From: CAVQFD01 sp963724695
Lineage (GTDB): Bacteria; Acidobacteriota; Vicinamibacteria; Vicinamibacterales; CAVVIG01
Direction: 5' to 3'
DNA length: 64,000 nt
Assembly (NCBI GenBank): GCA_963724695.1
Contig: CAVRVW010000003.1
Location: 372,001 to 436,000, forward strand
The position numbers and the translations under genes are program-made. The notes under the pieces are model-generated. The model searched no databases, was not told where the DNA came from, and saw only the letters and a list, made by a program, of their open reading frames with translations. Within the stretch, counting starts at the first letter, position 1. Every line of letters begins with the position of its first letter. This document shows, in pieces, positions 44,460-52,878 of this stretch.

Positions 44460-45788
44460 TTGAAGTTCGTTACGACGAGAGCCGCTTCGTCCCACCTGCC
44501 GGCCGTGTCGCTGCGCGAGGCCGTGGTGTCTGGCCTGGCCGCTGACGGCGGACTGTATGTTCCCGAGGCAATCGAGCCCTGGGGCGCCGGAGAGTTTGCG
44601 CGCCTCCACAACCGGACGCTCACAGAGGTCGCGTACCGGGCGCTTCGTCCGTACACGAAGGCGGACCTCGACGCCAGCACATTCGAAGCCATCGTGGTCG
44701 AGGCGTTGAATTTTCCGATCCCCCTGATTGAGGTCGAGCCGGGCATCTTCGCGCTCGAGTTGTTTCACGGCCCGACGCTGGCGTTCAAGGACGTGGGCGC
44801 ACGAACGATGGCCAGGCTGATGGCGGCGCTCGATTCGGGTGACGAGCCGTTGACCGTCCTTGCCGCCACCTCAGGCGATACCGGCAGCGCCGTGGCTCAC
44901 GCCTTTCATCGCGTGCCGCACACGCGCGTGGTCGTGCTCTATCCCGACGGGCGCGTCAGCCCGACACAGGAAGCCCAGCTGACGATGTTCAATTCGGAGA
45001 CCGGGAATGTCCGGGCCTACGCCGTGGCCGGCAGCTTCGACGATTGCCACCGCCTGACGAAGGACGCGTTTGCCGACGCCGACATCCGGCGCCGTGTGCG
45101 GCTGACGTCCGCCAACTCCGTCAACGTGGGCCGGTTGCTGCCGCAGATGGTCTACTACTTTCACGCCTTCGCGGAGCTCGCTCGAAGGTCGACCAGCCGG
45201 CTGCCGGGAGAGGTGGTGGTGTGCACACCGAGCGGCAACTTCGGGAACCTGACGGCGGGCCTGATGGCCAAACGCGCGGGCTTGCCGGTCGCGCGGTTCA
45301 TCGCGGCCACCAACGTCAACGATGTGGTTCCGGCCTACCTGACGACCGGACGCTTCGAGCCGCGCGCGTCGGTCCAGACCATCGCCAACGCCATGGACGT
45401 GGGCAACCCGAGCAATTTCGAGCGCATGCTGTGGCTGTACGACGGCGATGTGGCCCGCATGCGGCAGGACATCGAGGGCTGCCGGCACGCCGACGACGAG
45501 GTGCGCGAGACCATCCGCCGTGTGTACGAGACGCGTGGCTATCTGATGGACCCGCACACGGCGATCGCTTACAAGGGGTTGGTCGGCCAGGCGCGTCGCC
45601 TTGGTGCAGGCCAGATCGGCGTGTTCCTGTCGACCGCGCATCCGGCGAAGTTCCGCGAGATCGTCGAGCCGGTCATCGGCCGCACGGTCGAGACGCCCAA
45701 ACCCCTGGCGGATGCGCTGGCGCGCCCGAGGCACATCCTGCGGATCGCCGCGTCGCTCGAGGCCGTGGGAGCGGCGCTTGACGCCTGA
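44460..45788 (+). CDS. thrC: Threonine synthase
   Basis: 442 residues from TTG 44460. It is the long-form threonine synthase: ASSHLPAVSLREAVVSGLAA at the start, the PLP lysine in LAFKDVGAR (Lys110), AATSGDTGSAVAHAF binding the phosphate, and TPSGNFGNLTAGLMAK. Converts O-phosphohomoserine to threonine in the cytoplasm. Immediately downstream of thrB; the small gene at 45778 overlaps its 3' end. Confidence 0.95.
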   Translation: MKFVTTRAASSHLPAVSLREAVVSGLAADGGLYVPEAIEPWGAGEFARLHNRTLTEVAYRALRPYTKADLDASTFEAIVVEALNFPIPLIEVEPGIFALELFHGPTLAFKDVGARTMARLMAALDSGDEPLTVLAATSGDTGSAVAHAFHRVPHTRVVVLYPDGRVSPTQEAQLTMFNSETGNVRAYAVAGSFDDCHRLTKDAFADADIRRRVRLTSANSVNVGRLLPQMVYYFHAFAELARRSTSRLPGEVVVCTPSGNFGNLTAGLMAKRAGLPVARFIAATNVNDVVPAYLTTGRFEPRASVQTIANAMDVGNPSNFERMLWLYDGDVARMRQDIEGCRHADDEVRETIRRVYETRGYLMDPHTAIAYKGLVGQARRLGAGQIGVFLSTAHPAKFREIVEPVIGRTVETPKPLADALARPRHILRIAASLEAVGAALDA

Positions 45789-46054
45789 ACGCCCGCCCGG
45801 CGCGCCGTATGCCTACCGGCCGGAAATCCTCGAGACGCTATGGCGCCACGGTGTGCACCCAACGCCGCACACTCCACCGGAGCTCGTGCACGCGTTTGTC
45901 GGCGATCTCCATCGCTACGAGCTCCGGCGCCTCAGGGGTCGGCTCCTGAACAAGGAATTCCCCAAACCCGAGGTACTACAGCCGCGTCGTCGGAATCAGG
46001 AACCGGTACCGCATCCTCGCGCTCAAGCCTCACCAATTGGTGCTTGGTCCTTAG
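45778..46054 (+). CDS. Conserved small protein, acidobacterial type (one frameshift)
   Basis: About 91 residues from TTG 45778, overlapping the thrC stop. PEILETLWRHGVHPTPHTPP and ELVHAFVGDLHRYELRRLRG are followed, after an extra G near 45972, by YYSRVVGIRNRYRILALKPH. The sequence is helical and Arg-rich and resembles a small protein widespread in Acidobacteria with no known role. Its last codons (LVLGP) and stop are provided by the adjoining word array. A role in regulation or ribosome binding is possible but not shown. Confidence 0.6.
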
Positions 46055-46135
46055 GTCTTGGTCCTTGGGCTGTGCCTGGTCCTTGGCCGTCCCTGGTCCT
46101 GAGTCCGCCTCTGGGCCTTGGCTGACGAAGGACCA
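46032..46135 (-). repeat. Word array, CTTGGTCCTT class (inverted relative to 46763)
   Basis: Units like TTGGTCCTTGG and CCTGGTCCTTGG on the plus strand. Their complements (CCAAGGACCAAGG) are on the plus strand at 46763-46817, so the two arrays bracket the decayed transposase in opposite orientation. Confidence 0.65.
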
Positions 46136-46679
46136 AGGCGCATCGTGATGGCACGTGCGCATACTCGCACCCGACGCCGCGGGCCCGCTGGCCGAGGTCG
46201 GGCGTGAGTGCGACGGCTGATCCAGCGACTGCGAGAGAGCGGCTCGCTGTCGAGAAGCAACAAGTCGCTCGCGTGCGGCCGCTCATACCGCTGCCTGACG
46301 CGGTGGCCGATCCGAGGCGCTGCACACGATTAAGCCGGCCGCGCCAGCACGCTGGTTGGCGATCGAACGGCGGGATCACCCACGCCGCACACTGATCTCC
46401 CGGGCCGTGGCGCGGACCCTGCCGCTGCCGCGCACGATCGCCGCCGTGCGCTGGGCGACACCGCTCGTCGCTGGCGCTGCGGCCGCGACGACGCGAGTCT
46501 TCGATGGGCCGCATCGACTCCGTTCGGCGCGCCCGAGCCAATTCGCGACTGTCCGCACGCTGACGCCCGCGGCGCGGCGCGGCCGCCACCGTGTGCGAGT
46601 CGATGGCGACCGCTCGCGCGCTCGACCAGCAGACGTGCGCATCGTCAGATTGCGTCTTCGCATTACGATGAAGTCTCAT
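46136..46679 (-). pseudogene. IS481-family transposase remnant
   Basis: Start-like ATG 46679 begins MRLHRNAKT, the usual IS481 transposase opening. In a second frame follows AAGVSVRTVANWLGRAERSR, the helix-turn-helix. Further frames give VRQRYERPHASDLLLLDSEP, matching the family's RYER..GELIHIDVKKL around the first catalytic Asp, and finally GCEYAHV, where an intact copy would continue into the second catalytic region. Several frames, stops and truncation by the array at 46135 show real decay, unlike the single-base breaks elsewhere. No other gene is supported in 46055-46840. Confidence 0.65.
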
Positions 46680-46762
46680 TCGAGAGTCTCTCCAGAAGTC
46701 TTGGCTTGGGTGTGGTACCGCCGTTGTGTCCAGAGCCTCCCGAATGCCGCTCGAGAACGCTA

Positions 46763-46817
46763 AGGACGGCCAAGGACCAAGGCCAAACCAAGGACCAAGC
46801 CCCAAGAACCAAGGACT
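46763..46817 (+). repeat. Word array, AAGGACCAAGG class
   Basis: AAGGACGGCCAAGGACCAAG, then AACCAAGGACCAAGCCCCAA and similar words, ending 23 bases before the sigma-factor GTG. Inverted relative to 46032-46135; same class as 24094-24165. Confidence 0.65.
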
Positions 46818-46840
46818 GTCAGCGTAAGTACAATCCCTCC

Positions 46841-47377
46841 GTGACCGACCGGGCTGATCATCCCGCGGCTGATGCCGAGCTGCCGGCCGTCTACGACGAG
46901 CTGCGGCGGATCGCCGCGGCCTACATGCGGCGCGAGCGGCCGGGGCAGACTCTGCAGCCGACGGCGCTGGTGCACGAGGCCTACCTGCGGCTGGCGGGCG
47001 CGGGCTCGCCGTGGACGGACCGCCGGCACTTCCTGGGTATCGCCGCTCGATCGATGCGGCAAATCCTGGTAGAGCGCGCGCGGGCGCGGGGCGCCCAGAA
47101 ACGGTGGGCGGGCCTCGATCGTGTCTCGCTCACCGAGTCTCTGGTCGGGCGAGCTGCTCCCGGTGGCGAGGATGCGATGCTGCCGGCGCTCGACGAGGCC
47201 CTGGAAAGGCTCGAGCAGATCGACCCGCAGCAGGCGCGTCTCGTGGAGCTGCGGTATTTCGTGGGGCTCAGCATCGAGGAGACGGCCGAGGCGCTCGACC
47301 TGTCGCCCGCAACGACCAAGAGGCGATGGGCTCTGGCGCGCGCATGGCTGTTCCGCGAGTTGAGCGCTTCCAGGTGA
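46841..47377 (+). CDS. ECF-subfamily RNA polymerase sigma factor (SigK/TIGR02999-like)
   Basis: 178 residues from GTG 46841. Region 2 reads LPAVYDELRRIAAAYMRRER and LQPTALVHEAYLRLAG, region 4 reads RLVELRYFVGLSIEETAEAL then LSPATTKRRWALARAWL. This ECF group is typical of Acidobacteria and Planctomycetes and usually stands beside a Ser/Thr kinase rather than an anti-sigma factor. That is the case here: the kinase starts 5 bases after its stop. Confidence 0.92.
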   Translation: MTDRADHPAADAELPAVYDELRRIAAAYMRRERPGQTLQPTALVHEAYLRLAGAGSPWTDRRHFLGIAARSMRQILVERARARGAQKRWAGLDRVSLTESLVGRAAPGGEDAMLPALDEALERLEQIDPQQARLVELRYFVGLSIEETAEALDLSPATTKRRWALARAWLFRELSASR

Positions 47378-47381
47378 TCTG

Positions 47382-48917
47382 ATGGCGATGGCCGAGACGT
47401 GGCTTCGTGTTCGCGAGCTGTTCGAGCAGGCCCTCGACATCGAGCCTGGAGCGGTTTCCGCGTGGCTCGGGGAAGTCGAGCCGAACCCGGAGATCCGCGC
47501 CGAAGTGCTGTCGCTCATCGGTAACCATTCGCACGCGGGATCGTTTCTCGATCAGCCGATAGCCGCGCGCGCGCCCGACCTGCTCGACCTGGACGCTCCG
47601 CTCGTGGCCGGACAGTCGGTCGGTCCGTACACGATCGTTCGTGAGATCGGACGCGGGGGCATGGGACATGTGTACCTCGCGACCGATTCGCGCCTGGGCC
47701 GGACCGTCGCCCTCAAGGCCCTGCCGCAGGCGCTCGTCGGGAGTCCTTCCCAGCGCGAGCGGCTTCGGCGCGAGGCGCGGGCAGCTGCGCAGCTGTCGCA
47801 TCCCGGCATCTGCACCGTGTACGCGCTCGAGGAAGTGGATGGGGCGCTTTACATTGCGTCGGAATTCGTCGATGGCCACACCCTGCGCGAAGAAATCCGG
47901 TCGGGGTCTCGTCCATCGTCGGAGGAGGTGCGACAGACGGCGGTTGAGATTGCGCAGGCGCTGGCCGGCGCTCATGCCCGCGGCATCACGCATCGGGATC
48001 TCAAGCCCGACAACATCATGCGGACGGCAGACGGGCGGGTGAAGCTCGTGGACTTCGGCCTGGCTATCGTCGATCCGGCTTTCGAGGCCACGATCGAGGG
48101 GCGGCTGACCCAGTCCGGGATGCTCGTGGGAACACCTGCGTACATGGCGCCGGAGCAGCTGAATGGACAGCCGGCGGACTTCCGCTCCGATGTGTTCGCG
48201 TATGGCGTGGTGATCCACGAGTTTGCCTGCGGCAGGCACCCGTTCGAGGCGCCGACGGGGCTCGCCATGGCTGCGCGTGTGCTCGAGGGAGGCGCGAGCG
48301 GGCTCGACGTGCAGAGGCCGGACTTGCCGGCAGGACTGAGCCTGGTGGTCGCCCGCTGCTTGAGAAGGGTTCCGGCGGAACGCTTCGCGTCAGGCGCCGA
48401 GATTCTCACGGCCCTCGCTGTCGCCTCGCCATCTCAGCCGTCGCCGCGGCCTGGCGGACGCGTCACGGGCTGGTGGCGCAGGCATCAGCTGACGGCCATC
48501 GGACTGTACTTCCTGGCGTCGATCGTCGCGTGGCAGATCAAGGAGTGGCAACCGGGCATCACGAGCACCCTGTTCCTCGCGGTGGGCGCGCTCGCGACGG
48601 TCGGCGGCATGTTCCGAGGGCACCTGATCTTCACCCAGCAGATGAACCCGCCGGCGTTTGCGATGGAGCGTCGACGGGCCGGGCCGGTCACGGCCGTGGT
48701 GGATGTGGCCATCGCGATGGGGCTTGCCGTGAGCGGTCTGCTCGTTGCGGCTGAGCGCCCGCTGGCCGCCGTGCTGACCATCGGCCTCGCGGTGGGCATC
48801 GCGCTCGCACGGCTTCTCGTTGAGCCAACGACCACGACGGCCGCCTTTGAACCCCCGAGCCCCGGCACGAGCCTTCAGCCACCCGCCTCCGGCCTCCATC
48901 CTCCCCCGAGCCCCTAG
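47382..48917 (+). CDS. Membrane Ser/Thr protein kinase paired with the ECF sigma factor
   Basis: 511 residues. A leading helical segment (residues 1-70) is typical of ECF-associated kinases. The kinase domain follows: glycine loop IGRGGMG near 91, catalytic HRDLKPDN at 204-211, DFG at 224-226 and GTPAYMAPEQ. Four hydrophobic helices lie at about 368-480. The Pro/Ser-rich tail is encoded partly by array-like words. AGGTGA precedes the ATG. The kinase probably controls the sigma factor by phosphorylation; membrane segments suggest it senses the envelope. Confidence 0.92.
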   Translation: MAMAETWLRVRELFEQALDIEPGAVSAWLGEVEPNPEIRAEVLSLIGNHSHAGSFLDQPIAARAPDLLDLDAPLVAGQSVGPYTIVREIGRGGMGHVYLATDSRLGRTVALKALPQALVGSPSQRERLRREARAAAQLSHPGICTVYALEEVDGALYIASEFVDGHTLREEIRSGSRPSSEEVRQTAVEIAQALAGAHARGITHRDLKPDNIMRTADGRVKLVDFGLAIVDPAFEATIEGRLTQSGMLVGTPAYMAPEQLNGQPADFRSDVFAYGVVIHEFACGRHPFEAPTGLAMAARVLEGGASGLDVQRPDLPAGLSLVVARCLRRVPAERFASGAEILTALAVASPSQPSPRPGGRVTGWWRRHQLTAIGLYFLASIVAWQIKEWQPGITSTLFLAVGALATVGGMFRGHLIFTQQMNPPAFAMERRRAGPVTAVVDVAIAMGLAVSGLLVAAERPLAAVLTIGLAVGIALARLLVEPTTTTAAFEPPSPGTSLQPPASGLHPPPSP

Positions 48918-48999
48918 GCTCTAGTCCCAAAATCCCAAGTCCCAAATCCCAAGTCCCAAATCCCAAGTCCCAAATCCCAAGTCCCAAATCCCAAGTCAT
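48918..48999. repeat. Heptamer array, CCCAAGT / CCCAAAT class
   Basis: Strictly alternating CCCAAGT and CCCAAAT units (about ten) between convergent kinase (+) and NIPSNAP-like (-) genes; one of the most regular arrays in the window. The NIPSNAP stop codon (48996-48998) is at its edge. Confidence 0.8.
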
Positions 49000-49998
49000 C
49001 TTCTCAGTCGATATCGTTCGCCGAGCGAGGGAGTGTAGACGGGCGGGCTGTTGTACATCTCTCCGCGAAGAAGCTCGACCGATGTCTCGAGGATGAGCGG
49101 GCTCTGCGCGTCGAGCGCCGCGCGCCAGGCCCGCCAATCCGGCCCGTTGCCGCCGAGCAGGACCGCGCGTTCGGGCGCCATCGCGCGCCGGTGAGCATCG
49201 CTGGCGTAGCGCGTGAGGGTCACGACTTCGTCGAACGCAGGATTCTCAGCGGTCCGGTTCGGGGCGTCGGGGTAGATCACCTTCCACTGGCCGATGGGAC
49301 GTGCGCCCAGCTTTTCTTCCCACGGCCAGATCGCGTCGCGCGTCCGACCGACGAGCTCGTCGAACCGTCCCTTGGCGATGCGCTGGTATCGCAGCTCCAC
49401 CACTTCGACGCCGGCGCTGGCTGCGTCGCTTCGCATGGCGATCACGGGGTCGGCCGGGGCTGCGCTGACGCCCGTTTCCCGTTCGTACACCTCGTCCAGG
49501 CCAGGCATGAACAACGGGCGTGTAGCTGCATTCGCTCCTTGAAGGAAATAGGCGCCCTTCGAGCCCGTCTGCACGCCGCCGCGGTCCCGTCCCGCCTGCA
49601 GGCTCTTCTCGCGATCGCCGCCGTCGCCCCCGAGCCGCACGTTGGCCGGGTCACGTGTGGCGCGCCAGTGCTCGAGGCTGGCGTATCGCGCCAGGCGGTA
49701 CGCGTGATCGGCCGCCGGCTCGTCCGGAGCTGATCACCATCCACTGGCCGACGATGCGCGTGCCGATCTTTTCGTACCAGGGCCAGACGCCGTCGAGGCT
49801 GGAGCGGTAATAGGCGTCGTGCGCGCCCTTGCGGAGCTGCTGATGTCGAAGCACCAGCACCTCGGTTCCCTCCCGAGGCCGCTCGTTCCTGACCGCGACC
49901 GGCGCCGCCGGCTGCTGGCTCGCCCGCGCCGCCGCCAGGACGATGATGAGCAGCGTGACAGATCCGACCCGCCAACCCTGACCGATCGCTGAAATCAT
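48996..49998 (-). CDS. NIPSNAP-like exported protein (one frameshift)
   Basis: About 333 residues from ATG 49998, GGAG upstream. Signal peptide (VTLLIIVLAAARASQ). It holds two related halves. The first reads TEVLVLRHQQLRKGAHDAYY and VWPWYEKIGTRIVGQWMV. The second, after a break near 49735, reads VEVVELRYQRIAKGRFDELV and IWPWEEKLGARPIGQWKV. Duplicated ferredoxin-like barrels of this kind are the NIPSNAP/Dabb fold. The halves are similar enough to be an internal duplication. Function unknown. Confidence 0.72.
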
Positions 49999-50010
49999 GA
50001 TGATCTCCGT

Positions 50011-50054
50011 AAGCCCTGAGCCCTGAACCGGAAGCCCTGAGCCCTGAGCCTGAG
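50011..50054. repeat. Heptamer array, GCCCTGA class
   Basis: AGCCCTGAGCCCTGAACCGG, then AGCCCTGAGCCCTGAGCCTG, between divergent NIPSNAP-like (-) and quinone oxidoreductase (+) genes, 15 bases before the ATG. Same word at 54742-54797. Confidence 0.7.
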
Positions 50055-50068
50055 GATATATTTACTCC

Positions 50069-51055
50069 ATGCGCGTGATTGAGATTCGAACGCCCGGCGG
50101 ACCCGAGGTGCTGGTCCCGGCCGAACGGCCGCAGCCAACGGCCGGGCCCGGGGAAGTGTTGATTCGGGTCGCTGCCGCCGGTGTCAACCGGCCCGACATC
50201 ATGCAACGAATGGGAAAGTACCCGCCACCGCCGGGCGCCTCGGATATCCCGGGCCTGGAGGTGGCTGGAACCATTGCGGCGCTTGGCGACGGCGTGACGA
50301 ACCTCGCGGTCGGCGACCGGGTGTGCGCGCTGCTGGCCGGGGGCGGGTATGCAGAGTATGCGGTCGCTCCGGCGCCACAGGTCCTGCCCGTGCCGCGGGG
50401 GCTGACCTTCGTGCAGGCGTCGGCGATCCCCGAAACGACGTTCACCGTGTGGACCAATGTGTTCGAGCGCGGGCGGTTGAGCACCGGCGAGACCTTTCTC
50501 GTGCACGGCGGCTCGAGCGGCATCGGCACGACGGCGATTCAGCTCGCCCACGAGCTCGGGGCCCGCGTGTTCGCCACGGCGGGTTCGGACGAGAAGTGCG
50601 CGGCCTGCGAGCGGCTCGGCGCCGAGAAGGCCTTCAACTATCGCGACGTGGATTTCGTGGCGGCCGCCAAGGAGGCGACCGGCGGAGCCGGCGTCAACCT
50701 TGTGCTCGACATGATCGGTGGCAGCTACCTGGCGAGAAACATCGACGTCCTCGCGCGTGACGGCCGGCTGGTGCTGATCGGCCGGCAGGGCGGCGTGACG
50801 AGCGAGATCGACATCATGCCGATCCTGCTGAAGCGGCTGACCATCACCGGTTCTACGCTGCGAGCCCGATCGGTGGCCGAGAAGGGAGCGCTCGCCGAGG
50901 CCGTTCGCGCGCATGTCTGGCCGCTCTTCGAGGCCGGGCGGGCGCAGCCGATCGTCCACGCGACGTTCCCGCTCGCCGAAGCCGCCGAAGCGCACCGGGT
51001 GATGGAGGCCAGCACGCACATCGGAAAACTGGTCCTTGTGGTGGAGGCGGCGTAG
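50069..51055 (+). CDS. NAD(P)H-quinone oxidoreductase, MDR/PIG3 type
   Basis: 328 residues of the zinc-free medium-chain reductase family. Marks: AGVNRPDIMQRMGKYPPPPG, PGLEVAGTIAALGDGV, ETTFTVWTNVFERGRL and the Rossmann loop VHGGSSGIGTTAIQLA. It reduces quinones or enones with NADPH, consistent with detoxification. The ATG at 50069 lies just past an AT-rich GGATATATTTACTCC stretch that may include a promoter. Confidence 0.92.
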   Translation: MRVIEIRTPGGPEVLVPAERPQPTAGPGEVLIRVAAAGVNRPDIMQRMGKYPPPPGASDIPGLEVAGTIAALGDGVTNLAVGDRVCALLAGGGYAEYAVAPAPQVLPVPRGLTFVQASAIPETTFTVWTNVFERGRLSTGETFLVHGGSSGIGTTAIQLAHELGARVFATAGSDEKCAACERLGAEKAFNYRDVDFVAAAKEATGGAGVNLVLDMIGGSYLARNIDVLARDGRLVLIGRQGGVTSEIDIMPILLKRLTITGSTLRARSVAEKGALAEAVRAHVWPLFEAGRAQPIVHATFPLAEAAEAHRVMEASTHIGKLVLVVEAA

Positions 51056-51088
51056 GGACATTGGAGCCGCCGGCACATTAGAATAGAA

Positions 51089-51154
51089 GAAGCGCCTGCG
51101 GCTGCGGCGAGCGAGCGAAGCGAGTCGAGCCGCGCGAGCGGGGGTGGGCCCCGC
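51089..51154. repeat. GCGCCTGCGGC element with hairpin, before the FKBP gene
   Basis: GCGCCTGCGGC is followed by GAGCGAGCGAAGCGAGTCGA and the hairpin GCGGGG-gtggg-CCCCGC (51138-51154). The opening word and GGGGGTGGGCCCC tail also occur at 12728-12808. Here it forms the 5' leader of the FKBP gene, 16 bases before its start. Confidence 0.45.
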
Positions 51155-51170
51155 GAGCAAGAGGAGAATG

Positions 51171-51632
51171 ATGTTCAGACGTGTCTTAGTGTTTCTTTCA
51201 GGCCTGATGGTTTTGACGCTGGCGGCGTGCAGCAGCGACAGCAACCCGGCCGCCCCGTCCAATCCAGGTGGCTCGAACAGCGTGACGACGCTGCGGATCA
51301 CGGATATCCGCGTCGGCACGGGCGCCGAAGCCGTGAACGGGCGAACGCTCACCGTCAACTACACGGGCTGGAACTACGACCAGAACGCCGCAGGCAACAA
51401 GGGCCTGCAGTTTGACAGCTCGCTTTCCCCTGGCAGAACGCCGTTCACCTTCGTGCTTGGCGCGCGAAGCGTCATCGCTGGCTGGGACCAGGGGCTGGTC
51501 GGCATGCGCGTTGGCGGCCTTCGCAACCTGGTGATCCCCGCGAGTCTGGCATACGGCTCTCAGGGGAGTAGTCCCAACATCCCGCCGAACCAGGCACTCG
51601 TGTTCGACGTCGAGCTGTTGAACGTGCAGTAG
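51171..51632 (+). CDS. FKBP-type peptidyl-prolyl isomerase, lipoprotein
   Basis: 153 residues from ATG 51171 (GAGGAG upstream; ATG 51168 is in frame but too close). A lipoprotein signal (VLTLAACSS) and a Pro/Ser/Asn linker precede one FKBP domain: LTVNYTGWNYD, LGARSVIAGWDQGLVGMRVG, LVIPASLAYGSQG and a final strand VFDVELLNV. Expected to help fold exported proteins at the membrane. Mostly complete FKBP active-site residues are visible (Tyr, Asp and Trp positions). Confidence 0.92.
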   Translation: MFRRVLVFLSGLMVLTLAACSSDSNPAAPSNPGGSNSVTTLRITDIRVGTGAEAVNGRTLTVNYTGWNYDQNAAGNKGLQFDSSLSPGRTPFTFVLGARSVIAGWDQGLVGMRVGGLRNLVIPASLAYGSQGSSPNIPPNQALVFDVELLNVQ

Positions 51633-51671
51633 CCACGAACACGACAACTTGACAGAAATATGTGACAGGCC

Positions 51672-51825
51672 TAGCGTGATCCCATACGCCTAAGACGCCT
51701 GACCGGCGTCGCGGGGGACCCACCGGCGCGCACGTGCGCGCGCCACGGGGCGCATCCGGAGCGTGCCTCCGGTAGAGGACTTCCAACCTCGAGCCCGACA
51801 GCTAACCCCGCCGGCACTTGGAGGC
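51672..51825 (+). ncRNA. c-di-AMP (ydaO/yuaA) riboswitch
   Basis: The conserved blocks of this class appear in order: GGGGGACCCA (51713-51722), GGGGCGCATCC (51747-51757), then CTTCCAA (51780-51786) and the hallmark CGAGCCCGACAGCTAACC (51790-51807). CTTCCAA can pair with TTGGAGG (51818-51824) to close a stem. That second strand contains the GGAGG Shine-Dalgarno for the GTG at 51831. Ligand binding would therefore hide the ribosome site, an OFF switch at translation. No U-run terminator is seen. The switch precedes an SPFH gene. Confidence 0.82.
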
Positions 51826-51830
51826 CCTCC

Positions 51831-52763
51831 GTGTTGACGCGTACCCTCGCGGCCGAACGCTCTCGTTTCCCCGTGGTCGTGCTCGTTCCGATCCTCGTGC
51901 TTGCCGCCGTGGCGGCAGGCCTCGTCTGGCTGCTCGGGTCCTCGAACCCGTTCACGCCGGCCGGCTACGTCGGCTACCTGACCAAAGGGCGCGATCGTCG
52001 GCCAGGCGCGCTTCTACGGCGTGCAGCGCGGTCCGACCTCTCCGGGACGCACGTGGCTGCTCGGCGCGACCAACGTCAGCATCACGCCGTACACGTACTC
52101 GGAGAACTTCTCGGGCGAGGACGCGGTGCTCAGCCGCGACAACCTGAAGATCGCGTTCCGCGTCCACACTGTGTGGCGCGTGGACGACGCGCAAGTGCCG
52201 CTGTTCATGGACCGCTACAGCACCACGCTCGACCCGAGCCATCGCCGAGAAGGATCCGGACGCCATCGTCAAGGTGGCGTACGAGCACTTCGTGCGCGAG
52301 CCGCTCAAGACCTATGCGCGCGACGAAGTGCAGCGCCGCAACGGCCTGCTCGTCAAGGACGAGCTCATTGTGATTGGCGACGCCGTGCTCGCTCGCATCC
52401 GGCAGTACACGGAGGGCAGCCCCTTTCTGATCACGAGCGTCGTCGTCGGCAACGTGCAGTATCCGGAGGAGGTCGCCGACCGCGGTCTCGCGGAAGCTGG
52501 CGGCGACGCAGGAGCTGGAGCGCAAGGACACCGAGATCGAGATCGAGCGCAAGGAGCGCACCAAGCGCGAGGTGCAGGCGCAGGGCATTGCCAACGCCAT
52601 GCAGATCATCCGCGGACAGCTGAGCTCGATGTACATCCAGCACGAGGCCATCGAGGCCCAGAAGCAGATGGTGAACTCGCAGAACCATACGGTGGTGTAC
52701 ATCCCGGTCGGGCCCATGGGCGTGCCGCTGACGGGCACCTTCGAGGCCGTGCCGACTCGATAG
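51831..52763 (+). CDS. SPFH/band-7 family membrane protein under c-di-AMP riboswitch control (three frameshifts)
   Basis: About 310 residues from GTG 51831. A membrane anchor (VVVLVPILVLAAVAAGLVWL) precedes an SPFH domain: YVGYLTKGAIVGQARFYGVQ, TNVSITPYTYSENFSGEDAV, IAFRVHTVWRVDDAQVPLFM, LKTYARDEVQRRNGLLVKDE. A coiled coil (ELERKDTEIEIERKERTKRE) and a helical end follow. Frame breaks near 51988 (extra G), 52225 and 52482 (extra C) all restore conserved sequence when corrected. SPFH proteins build large membrane scaffolds or rafts. The riboswitch ties its level to c-di-AMP and thus to osmotic or envelope state. Confidence 0.78.
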
Positions 52764-52795
52764 CACCGACGGGCCGCGGAGGCATCCCGATCCGG

Positions 52796-52848
52796 GTTTC
52801 CGTCCCTTCGTGCCTTCGTGGCCCGCTTTCTCGTGCACGGTCTTCTTC
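52796..52848. repeat. Word array, CCTTCGTG class (8-bp period)
   Basis: TTTCCGTCCCTTCGTGCCTT then CGTGGCCCGCTTTCTCG, between the SPFH and pepF genes. It matches 60408-60480. Confidence 0.6.
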
Positions 52849-52878
52849 GTCTCCTTGACAAGCAGGTATGATCGCCTG

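Noticed and set aside
45778..46054. Treating this small frame as part of thrC
   Set aside because: thrC ends at a proper stop with a complete family C-terminus; the small gene is a separate, overlapping frame.
46023..46805. 260-codon minus-strand frame over the IS481 remnant
   Set aside because: It strings together array-derived WGLGPW words and mixed-frame transposase pieces. It is better explained as a pseudogene plus arrays.
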